Shown: positions 48,601-60,600 of the stretch, one piece after another
Layout of the letters: each line of letters starts with the position of its first letter
Numbering within the stretch: the first letter of the stretch is position 1
NCBI RefSeq assembly: GCF_030247185.1
Contig: NC_080572.1
Coordinates: 302,051,656 to 302,115,655 of the forward strand
Reading direction: 5' to 3'
DNA length: 64,000 nt
DNA from: Malaya genurostris
Lineage: Eukaryota > Arthropoda > Insecta > Diptera > Culicidae
Notes under the pieces: generated by a model
What the model saw: only the letters and a program-made list of their open reading frames with translations
Databases searched by the model: none
Told to the model about the DNA's origin: nothing
Made by a program: the position numbers and the translations under genes

Positions 48601-51600
48601 ATTGGCTTACTTACTTACACGACCAAATTAGTTAAGGTTAGGTGGCTAGCAATTGCAAAAGGCTTATAGGCGTAAAATTATACCAGTGGCTTTACAGGCT
48701 TTACTGTCGATTGATAATTCTTTGTTGTGTAGCTGGAACTAACCGCATGCATAAATTTATTTGATTAACATAACTGTATGTTTTTAAAATATTTTAGAAG
48801 TTTTCCATTTTTTCTGATTTTCTATTTTCAGATTATTTAGAGATGTATTTGTAGCGAACCATTACTTAAAAATTCGAAATATTTATCTAGTTTTTTCGAA
48901 ACTGGATTCGTTTTGGTTTTTTGGCGCAGGACTACGTCTTTCTTTATTATGGTAACCTGGATGCATCTTCAAAATTTCATAACACGAAAGTGTAACGAAA
49001 TTATTCCAGATCTGATTTCCTAATAACCTTTTCCCTGTTATCTATAAATAGACCATGTTGGACTTTTGCTATCTTCAGTCTATGATAATGCATGAACGGA
49101 GACATATCGGGTGCGTCGGCCTCCATCTACGTCAAGGCAATGGAACTACACCCTGCAATATTCAACTGGTGCTTCAGCCAATGGCGAATATCAGATTCCA
49201 TTTCTCAAGCCTAAACACAGAAAAACACCAACTAGTTCTTCTGTGTGCATATCTGCTGTTGGACGTTCACAGTGTGAGTTTTGCTTCAAACAAGAGCGAT
49301 TGCGTCAACTGCTGGTCGTTTGCATTGGAGCAGAAGAAAACGAAAAGTGGACAACGATGGGGAACAATGTACAAAATCAGCCATTCTAATGGCTGTAAAT
49401 GTTATTTAAAGAACTATTAAGATTACTTCTTTGCAAATCGGAAGTGAATTCTAGAATAATTTGATTAGTTTTATGCATTCTTTGCAGTGCGAAATTCGCA
49501 CCAAAGCAAAGCAAAGTCTTGGCATTACATTCCTTTCGTGGAATTTGGCCTTTCTATTTCAACAGACTTCGCAGCCGATTCATAGCGTACAGAATCATAG
49601 CATGGCTAGTACTATGGATCCTACTGACACTAAGAATCCTTCCAGGTCGGGGCTCGAACATACGACAGCTGGCTTGTAAGACCAGCGTCCTACCGCCAAC
49701 CCTGGAATTCGTAGTAAACGAGTATTTAATATCGTAAAGAATTCCACAATTTGGCCATTCTGAAAGCCAGAAATGAGTTCCGTATAGCATTTCGATAGTT
49801 TCTTTCACTCCGATATTGAAATATATGAGCGATTGAACGACTTGTGTTACGATTATATTTATGTAATGATTTCTTCTAGGTCAAGGCTCAAACTAACCAA
49901 TGACTTGAAATGGTGCCCTACTTCCTGGAATACAAAGGTATTCATCCGTAACTAAATAGTCATTTCCTAGACTCCAAAGCCACTAACGGTTCTTTTCAGG
50001 ACACAAAAAGTAATGTAAAGAACTTATTTGGAAAACTTTCTTAAACTGCCGCTCTAATTCCTGGAATACAAACGCAATCTTCCGAAACCGAACGGTCTTT
50101 TTCAGGACTACAAAATCTTAAACGGTCAAATAAGTTAATAATTTTTAAATTTAAAATAAATTATTCAAAAAACCACTCTTTGTTGGATTCAATCCTCCTA
50201 GTTCTGTGATGGTCCTTTTCTCGTGTGACTTGCATTCTGTGCAATATTACTTTGGTATTTCCAGAAATAAAAAAAAACAGCTCATCGAATAGAAATAGGA
50301 AAGTTTGTTCGGGCGTAAACAAGCATAGCATAAAAATCGAAATAGTTTGAAATTTTGAACACACTCCTCCCATGATACTATGCAACGTCGCACTATACGA
50401 CAGATTTAAATTTCAAGCACCCATCACCCTCATGAACTGAATGTCAGATTCAGATTTAACTCATCAATTCTACACAATGGTTATTTGGAACGACAATTTG
50501 ATGAACACATAGTTTGTTTAACCGACGATTCTCTGTTGGACGGTCGTGCTGGTGCTGGTGTCTACTGTCATGAAATGAATCTAGCGCAGTCTCATTCACT
50601 TGGTGGATACTGTACGTTGTTTCAAGCAGAAATATACACGATTTTGTGTGAAATGCAATCGGCACTTCAGCAGAGAGTTTGTGGTAAATGAATTAATTTT
50701 TGTTCCGACAGTCAGACAGCTTTAAAAGCACTTAGTTCGAATGATTCAGGGTCAAATCTAGCAAATGACCCAGAGTCGTCCGAACAAATTTTTCGCGGGT
50801 CGCACTGCGACATCCATGCGAGTTTGTTTATTTTTACTTTTTTTTATGAGTTGTTGTTTATGGCGCGTACCACGTGTTCGTTTCACTCGGAGTCAGAGTC
50901 GCCCGCGTGTAGGTTCAAAAACGAAAACGGTATAAAATTGAAGAGCTCAGCATTTCAAATCTGCTTCTGTTAGTCATGGCAACTTTAAACAAATCGTCCA
51001 AGTTAAGGGAAATTAATTTGAATGCACTGATTAATGCGAATAAACTTTCCATTGTGGATAAGAAGCCAAAAAAAAATTCGACGTATTCAATTCCGCGAAG
51101 CTGGTGGAAGACCTGCCAAATCATTGGCAAAGAGAGCCAGGACGAAGTCACAATCAGACAATGAAGACTTTTGTACAAAACGCCTCCAAAAAGAATAAGT
51201 TCCATTTGGGGGACGGGTATAGCGTGATGGGTAAGTCGATGCCTTTCACGCAGCCCGCCTGGGTTCGATTCCCAACCCCGCACATAGGGTCAGAAAGTTT
51301 TTCTGGCCCGAAGAGGCGAATGACATTAATGTTAAAACCTCTATAATTGAAACAAAAAAAAAAAAAAAATAAGTTCCATTTTTTCTATGAATAATTACAG
51401 TCTTTACTTATATTTTTCCATTTTTAGCAACATTTTTTGGGGTGCCGGTAACCGAACACCTTTTTAGAAATGGTCAAAATTGATCTCTACTAAATTGATA
51501 ATAAAGTTTTTTCGATCGATTGAATCAACTTAGTTTCTTTTTTGGTTGTTAGCTAGGGGCTTTAGCTTTCCATTGATGCATATATGTCCGCATAATGAGC

Positions 51601-54600
51601 ACTTAGTCAGAAGTTATAAGCTGAAAAGAAAAAGGGTGCCGGTAACCGAACACTCTCTCTTATAAAATTTTTCAGCACACTTTACCCCATAACTCCGGAA
51701 CCGGAATTTTGATCCGGATGAAATTCAAGAATCCCGTTTCAGGACCTTTCTTTTTTTTTGTTTTTGATTATAGAGGTTTTAACCTTAAGGTCATTCACCT
51801 CTTCGGGCCAGAAAAACTTTCTGACCCTATGTGCGGGGTTGGGAATCAAACCCAGGTGGGCTGCGTGAAAGGCATCGACTTACCCAACACACTACACCCG
51901 TCCCTCAGGACCTTTCATTCGAACCTAAGTTTGTGAAAATCAGTCAAACCATCGCTGAGAACAGTGAGTGAGATCCATTTGAGAAAATATGACTACTATT
52001 TCCGGTGCCTCCGGAATCGGAAACTGGAAACCAGGATAACCGAAATTATTTTGTTTGGCTGTCTACTGATAATGACTATCGAATGGAATAGTTTTGAGAT
52101 CAGTTTAGAATTTTTTTATGTTTTTTGTTCCATTTTTAGAGGGTAAGAGATGGTATAAGACATTTGAGTCTAAGTTTGTAAAACATCGGCTGGAAATCCT
52201 GAAAATGGCTGGAAACTAAGGAGGATTTTCCGAGTGTTATAAAAAATAATTCTTAAAAATGAGTGTTTTTGTGATCTTTCACAGTTATATGGAGAAATAA
52301 TGCGATGCTGTGATAATGTTTTTCGAATAAACCTTTTACTGGCTGCAAGGATTAGATTCACACATTTTTGTAAAAGCTTTCCACGCTTTTCATGGAAAAT
52401 AAACGATTTTCATATAATTATTTTGCAACGATCCTGATTCAATTTATAAACGGAATAGTTTTAGTTTTGTAGTTTTCTTAGTTTTACACAAAATTAGATC
52501 AATTTTTCAATGAACTGAAGAAAATCCGTTTCGTTGGGAAATAATTTGTATATCATTTAGTACTTCCAAATCGTCAAAATTTAACGAAATCGGTTTTATG
52601 AAAATCTTTGATTTTCCATGAAAATCGTGAAAAGCACAATCACACATTTTCAGAGCTATTTTTGATAACACTCGGAAAATCCTCCGAATTTTCCAGCCAT
52701 TTTCACCCTGCAGATAGATAAAAGATTTTCAAAGGTCTGTATGTTTTTGGTTTCGGCAAATTTTTCAAATTTTCCAGTGGAAATTTCCCAAAACCACTCG
52801 CGCTGGTACTTGAACTTATGGGTTCAAGGTAGTCACCATCTTTGGTTTCGTATCTCCATTTCGAAAATATTCATATGACTTTTTTTACGAAGTAAATTCC
52901 AAACAACGTAAGATTTTTGCCTTTCTCATATATAAAGGCTATACAATCACTGCAAAACCGACTTTTGAACCGAGACCCGAATGGTCGAATGTCATATACC
53001 ATTTGACTCAGCTCGACGAATTGAGCAAATGTCTGTATGTGACAAATATTGTCACTCACTTTTCTCGTAGATGGCTGAACCGATTTTCACAAACTTAGAT
53101 TCAAATGTAAGGTCTCACAGTCCCATACAAAGTTCCTGAATTTCATTTAGATCCGAACTCTGGTTCCGGAATTACAGGGTGATATGCACTAAACATGTGA
53201 AAATAATGCATACAAATGTGAACATAATGCCACTCACTTTTCTCGGAGATGGAAGTTCTCAAGATACCATCAGAATATCCCAATTTTCATTCGGATCAAA
53301 CCCCTTGTTCCAGAGATAGGGTGCTCAGTATGAAAACGTCAATTTCAGGAATACTTTGTTCATAAGCTACCTCTTTATATTGGCTAGTGATTTTCTCTAG
53401 TTTGCAGACCATGAGACTCTGTAACCAAATAAACAATTGATAGTTCCATAAATGATTTACTGAATTATTTCCAAGTCCGACTACCGGTACATTTTTTTCC
53501 AAAATTCAAATCATCATAGAGAATCGTAAAAAAACGTGTAGGTCATATTAGTGCATTGTTGAATGAACCGAATGTTACTATGCCGGTATCCAACTTTCAG
53601 TTCCGGAAGTACCGACAATAATAATGAAATATGATAAAACGGAGCTCACTTCACTTTCTCACATGTGATTGAATAGATTTTCACTAACTTAAATTCAAAT
53701 GTAGTAGTATTATGCAACAGAAATCTTCAAAATTTTCTGAACTTTTTTAAATTGTGGTATTTCAGGGAACTTCTGCTGTACTATACAGGAGAAAATTAAA
53801 ATGAGGAAGGCATCATCACACTACTAGGTGGTTTAAAACAGATTTTTCACGAATTAACTCGATTTATAAACCCCCGTTTAGTAGGTAAATGGAGGTTTCG
53901 GTGTACTGAAAATTTCTTGTCTGGCTTTTGAGCTCAATGTTTTTATCCGATTTTTGCACGGATAAAAATCTATAATTAAGAAATAACGAAAATCATAAAA
54001 CGTGTCTTCTCATGAGATCATATATATTATTAATGATATTATGCGGAAAATTATTTAAATCACGATAATGTTTATGTAATTTTCCCACAAAATCATCAGT
54101 AGCAGGCATGGTCTCATGAGAAGTAATGTTTCATGATTACCTAATCATTTGTATCCATGTGTATTCCTGACTTCTTAAACTGGTTTTTCCAACAAAGTTG
54201 TACCTCTTCGATTTTTGCATTAAGTAGTACACTCTGGCAAAATGATTAATGAAAATTATTAGGAAAATCGGATGATGTACCAAACTCATCAAATCGAAAG
54301 ATTAATATGAAAAATATACATCTATTGTAATGTTTATGACTATGCAATATGTACATCTCATCTTTCACAGTTATAGTTTTCATATGAACAACTTATGAAT
54401 TCTACAGTATATGATAGATGTTCATAAGGCTTTTTATTAGAATTCCATTTTTTAACTTCATTAGACGGTCCTATGATTCGCATACGATATTCTTGTGGCA
54501 AAAAGCCATATGATATCATTATGAAATTCCATATCTTTTTTGTCTGAGTGTGGTATAAAAAGAGATCTTTCGCACAGCCTACTTTAGTATTGTATAAGCT

Positions 54601-57600
54601 CGCTCTGCGTTTTAAATATCGTTACCAGTAGCCTACTGAGATACAAACTGGATGATTTATTGAGTGTGTTTTTTTTAAATATTCCTTTCGAAACGTCGGT
54701 TTTTAATGTAAATTAAATATTTTAATCGGTTTTTGTTGGAACACTTGGCTAATTACAAATCCAACGTTCGCTTCCGAATTTCAGAACGATTGTGCAATAA
54801 CAACCGGGTCGTTTTTGTGAAGTAGTTGTCAAGCGTGCAAAAATTATCCAACTATGTTCAGTTGATCTGTCTCAGCAAATGACAACTCAAATTTCTATCG
54901 TCCACTCTAAGTGGAGTGAACAGAAATATTTCTCTTCATGTACTAGTAATGGGTGTTCAGATTTAGTTTCTGCTCATATTTATGACATTAGGAATTCGGG
55001 ACTTGATTAGGATTCACTATAATCTGTTTTCGAATAAGTGAGTATAAGTTTTGCCACATTCAGAAGTTTGTCTTCATCTCGAAGAAAACCATGAATAATC
55101 CCTCAAAACTTTAAATTATCTAGGCATGCAGTTAAATCCCGCCATTTACCCACCCACACATTCAGTTTGAAAGCCACTGGCACCTTGCAAACAAATTCAA
55201 ACCTCATCCGCCTGTTCCAGTTTCCATTCGTGCATGAAGAAGTCCTCCGGCGAGAAGTGTGTGATAATTTCCTCCACGCTGGCATGGTTCAGCTCGATCA
55301 TTCGCATAAATGCTCGGAATCCGGCGGTGGCCGCCAGCTGTGTTTCGTCCATATCCGTCTCGGTGAGGATTTCCGTTACGATACTGGCATAGCCTTCCCG
55401 TTCCAGCAGCAGCACCAAGGCCGACTGAGATTCCGGCGTTTTCAATGCTGGGAAGTGATCAGACTGGTAGAAGCTGTTGATCTCACTGACCGAGACACCA
55501 TGTTTCACCATGTACGCGATGGTGGCTAGCTCCCGGAGTGGTAGCTCACCCGGTCCGAAGTCGGCTGCCTTCAAATTGGTTAGGATTTCATTCACTTGCA
55601 CTGAGTGTTTTACATTTTCTACATCCGAAACATCCAGCTTCTCGGTAATAATCATTCGCTCGAACTCTTGCACCGTTTCGGTTGTGACTACCTCTTCGAT
55701 AACGGTTTCTCTGTGCTCCTTGAATTTCACGGTAGCCTTATCTCTGGCGATCTTCACATCTTGCGTTAATTCTGAAGTGGTGCTCGTTGTCAACGTAGAG
55801 GACGATTCTTGTGAGAATTTGACCTTTTCTCGAACGGAACTCTCCATTTCTTGCTTCACCATATCCTCTACTTGTTGAGTTTCTTTAATCTTTCTCTTTT
55901 GCTCTCGCAGACTCTTACGCTCTGCTTTCTTTCGGATGGACTCTTCCGACTCTTCAACCACGACCTCGACCTTCTTGTCTACCTTGGTCTTTATGCTAGA
56001 TTTACGCTTTGACTCTAGCACTGCATCCAGTTCGGCACGTTCGTCATCGGATAATGTTTGCGTGGTGGATTCGTTTAGCTTGGCAATCGATTCACAGCTG
56101 CCGGCTTCGCTCATCGCACGACATTTATAAAAACCGAAATCATCCAACTCAACCGGGTAGATCGTCAGCGTCGACGAGTGCTCTTCCGTTCTGACCTTGA
56201 CGCGATCATTCGCTATCACAATCTTCCCATTACGGTACCATAGAATATCTAGAAGAAGAGTTCAGCTAGCTTTACTACCGACTACGGTAAGATGTGCTGT
56301 ATTCGAATGTACACACGATAGCTTGTGGAATGTTGTTCTGGAGGTGACAGACTGTATCTTTTTTTTTTATGTAATGAAGTGTAATCATAGTGGAATGTGG
56401 AAAACGGCTTATCTACCTGGCTTGGGGTTTCCTGCAAAGTGACATTCGAAGTATCCTTTCTCCCCGAGCATCGCGCGGGAGTCCGTAATTTCTTTGGAGA
56501 ACGACGGCGTAGCGTAAGCAGCTGAAAGTTTCAGAGTAGTGTGATAGATTCTATGGTTAGGTTTAAAAGTTCTATAGTGGTGAAAATAGCACAATTCGGA
56601 CATGACTTTGGAGGTACAAATGAGCGTTCTTACCTTCTAGGTTTTGCTCTCGAGGTTTGCCGCTATGCTCCATCGGACAAGGAATACACATTTTCTAGCA
56701 ACATATGAATCTAGGACACTCTAGCAGGACACACACTCACACTGAAGAGATTGGTTAGTTGGTGTTACCTTTCCGAATTGTAGTATCCACTGCAACGTGC
56801 TTCCAGAGTCAGAAATTCGATCAGTTCTTCTTCGCTGTTCTCTAGAATAAGGGAATCGGTTTTTTTGGTGGAGTTAGTTCAAACCAAACGCACACACAGT
56901 GGACATGATTAGTTGCGTGCGCTCACATGCCGTTTTTTGACAACTCAACATTGATATACGAAAACATGACATTGAGAGTTCACACGAGCTCAACATACTA
57001 CAGCTAACGGATAGATGGCTTCTGGGGGTAATTATGGAACGAAGAGGAAGGTTTTATCGATCGATAAAAATGATTGGTTCAAATAAGTTTTCCAAGAAAT
57101 AGGAGTCGCACAATGAAAATCTTTCAAATTACCTTGTAAGGCTTCCTTCATTTCTTCCATGTATTGCACCCATTCCGGTTTTCGATAGGTTTTGGTTCCC
57201 ATGATTTCTGCATTATCAAATTGAAAAAGATTTTCGATTAGAATATGTACCGTTTTATGGTCACATTGAATGTTTGGTGTGTAGCAATTCTGTTTTTATT
57301 TTTAGATTTTCCAGTACCAAGTTTTTTGAGAGTATTATGCAAAAGATAGTATTCAGTTTGATCTTGCGAGGGTGAGTGTTGGAGTGGTGTTATGAGTTGT
57401 AAAGTATTTTGCTCATTCATTTACAAGGAGTTTTGGGAATAACAGGATGAAAACACAAACGGGACCTTAGCTGAAACCGGCAAAAAATCAACTATTAAAA
57501 AACAGTGATGCCAAAATCCTGCAAAAAGAAAAATAAAGTATCTACCGAAGCGAAAAGTACAATATTAGTGAAGCATATCTATAATACATATCAGCCTAGA

Positions 57601-60600
57601 AAGCGGGATTGTTGCCCGAAATAGCATTCGTATACCTTCCACTACCAACTCGGTCGTAGTTACGGCAACTCCCAGGGCATTGTGAGCCTCGAACGAAATG
57701 GTTCCGGAATCGTCCGGATAGATATCGTTGATGATCAGAATCGACGTGCCGTCCTCGAAGTTTTCAATTTGGAACTCCTCGGACGGTATGATTTCTTCGT
57801 TCGCCTTGAGCCAGCGAATTTGTGCTTTCGGTTGTGACAGAACTTTCACTTCCAGCTTGGTCAGTTCCCTTTCCTGGGACATCACCACGCGTGGTAGTTC
57901 CTTTACAATTTGCGGTGCGAACTCGACCGGTTCGGCGTATTCCTCCAATGTTGAGATAGACTGCAAAAGAGAGATAATCTCAAAAGTTGAGTCGCTATTT
58001 CTCTGCGCATGACTGCTTACCTTGTCGGTCAACAAATCTTCTTCGGAGCTACGGAATTGTTCCGAATCGGGAACGTACTCAAACGGTTCGACGTTCACTG
58101 TAGTCTTGCAAACCGCCTCGCCTAATTTGTTGCTCGCTACGCACGTGTACTCACCTGTGTCCTCTGGAAATACCTCGGAGATTGTTAGTACACACCGACC
58201 AGTAGAGTCTTGTTGGATCTGTTTATCCTTGGTTTCGATGATCTGTTGCTCGTTGTGATACCATTGAACCTTCGGGAGAGGTGCTGCCTGAACTTGACAG
58301 GCCAGTATAAGCTTTTCTCCATCCATAACACGCGTCGGTTTTATCGTTTCGATAAAACGTGGTGATATGTATTCGGTAACTTCCTCGGTTTCGATAGTAT
58401 CCAGCACCTGTACGGTGGCTGTTGATGTCACAGAACCCGCCACATTCTCTGCCCGGCACGTGTACGAACCTGCATCTTCACTATTGAACACCTCAATAAT
58501 CAAGATGGACTTATTTTCGTCCGTTACTATGCGCGTCTGATTGGTTGACTTGATGGCAGTGCCCTCTCGGAACCACTGGAACGTCGAGGTCGGATACGAG
58601 TCGACTACAGCCTCAAGGATGCAAACTTCTGCTTCTGCTACCAACTTTGGAATAAGTGGGGCAACGAAGCGAGGTGGCTTCGCTTCATCCATATCTGGCA
58701 AATCGGAAATGGCTACAGACGCAGAAGATTTAGCTTCGCCGGCTTCGTTGCGCACTATTATTTCATATTTTCCTGTGCGCTTTTTGGTTATATTGCGAAT
58801 CACAGTTCGACTGTAATACTCCTCGGTAGTAATTGTAATTTCCTCTTCTTCCACAACTTCTTTGCTATTCCGGAACCATTTGACGGTTGGTTTGGGAACA
58901 CCTGTGAATCTACACTCGAAGACCAAAGTGGAACCAGTTTTCACAATTTGAGCTTCCAAAGGCTCAACGATCTTGGGAGCGATCATTTCAATCTTCGGTT
59001 TCATTATCATTATGGATTGTATAAATAAGTTTGCTTTACCAACAGCTTTTCCGAATTTGTTTTCGGCTTCAACAGTATAGATAACCGGCACGTTTTGTTT
59101 GGGGTTTCTCACGGCCAATCTAATGTGTCCGGTCTTCTTTTCGTAGACAGTTTCAATCTCGTCAGTTTCCACAATTTCTTCTTCGTCCTTGAACCATTTC
59201 ACTGTAGGAGTTGGAATACCACTCACCTGACAGGTGACGGTTGCGGTAGTCTTTTGCTCATCCACCGAGATTTTTAAAGGCGTAATAAATGTTGGAGCTT
59301 CTCCCACTTCCGGTTTTTCTTGAACTACGATATTTGCCTTACTGGTTGCTACGCCCGCAATGTTTTTCGCTTCACAGGCATACACACCTACATGATACGG
59401 CATTACGGTTGCGATTTCCAGTGACGCTACATCTTCGACAATGTTCATCACATACTCGGGATTGGCGAACAGGACTGTATCGTTGAAGTACCAGTGAACA
59501 TCGGGGAATGGTATTCCCTCTATTTTGCATTGCAATACAACTGGTTGATTCGGTTCACAAATTTGGGGTTTTAGTTTATCGATGAAGTTTGGAGGTTTAA
59601 CATTCGGTTTGCTAATTCTAATTCGCTCTTCTTGTATCTTGGTCTCAGCAATGGTTTGCTGAGTACTTTCGATGATTCGTCGCTCTTCACGAACATTTTC
59701 TTCTGCTACTTTGTCCGTAACTTCCTGAACACGCTTCTGTGTAATAATTTCCAATTCTGGCAACGGTTGGCTATCGTCCACGAAATGTCGCCGCTTTTCC
59801 TTCTTCACAATGTTGGACTTTATTTTGACTTCCATTTCTTTGCGGAACTCTGCATGCTCTTCAACAATTTCTTCCGACGGTACAACTTCGAGTGGCTGTG
59901 GCTTTACTTCCGGAATTTCCGTCGGTTTCAGTTTGATACTGGTCTGTGAAATTTCTTGTACCACTTGAACCTCCTCTTCTTCTTCTTGTTCGTCATCTAC
60001 CTGAATCTGTTCTGGTTCTATTTCATAGGTACTGAGTTCTTCCTTGAAAACAACGTGTTTATTGGCACGAGATTTTCTCTTCTTTGGTTTTTCAAGCGGG
60101 AATTCCTCAGGAATCAATTCCAGAACTTCCTCTGGAACGACTTCTGCGATAGTCTCAGCAACATGTGGAAGTTCTTCATCTTCTTCAAATAATTCTGCCT
60201 CCTCAATTGGTGCCACATTCTCCGTAGCAAAGTTTTCTTGTGGTTTTTTAGGCTTTTTCACACGACGTTTGACTTTTGTAACAACTTCTTCCACAGTTTC
60301 AATTTGAACCTCTTTTATAGTTTTATCTTCTGCTGGTTTTAGCTCGATTATTTGTGGGTAATCCTCTACGATAGCCTCTTGCTTAGGAATTGGTTTAAGT
60401 ACAATTTCTTCTTTGGGAGCTTCTTCGACCCTGTGTTGCTTGGGCGTAGGCTTGAGTTTGATCTCTTCGATTAAAGGCTCTGGTTCTTTAGGTTTAGGTT
60501 CCTTTTTACCTCGACGCCACGGGGTTGGTTCTTCGACTTTCTCTGCTGGTTTTGGAAGCTCTTCTACAACAGGAGTTTCCGCAACGGGTATCTTGACATC

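Larger units (their letters stand above)
48179..55196. other. 7-kb intron or 3'-flank of the short isoform, filled with transposon remnants
   Basis: No host exon is supported here on either strand. It holds a (GA)n run at 48284-48300, SINEs, a LINE RNase H remnant, a TATA-led broken reading frame, a ~500-bp inverted-repeat element, a full-length ~1 kb dispersed repeat and a small hairpin element, each listed separately. The stretch 49050-49400 has open plus-strand frames with no recognisable product. The stretches 48300-49050, 49710-50480 and 54150-55196 show nothing beyond A/T-rich sequence. Confidence 0.7.

Noticed and set aside
49055..49420. Overlapping plus-strand frames of 121 and 92 codons in the large intron.
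   Set aside because: No family resemblance and no regulatory signals. The region borders SINE sequence and is probably noncoding.
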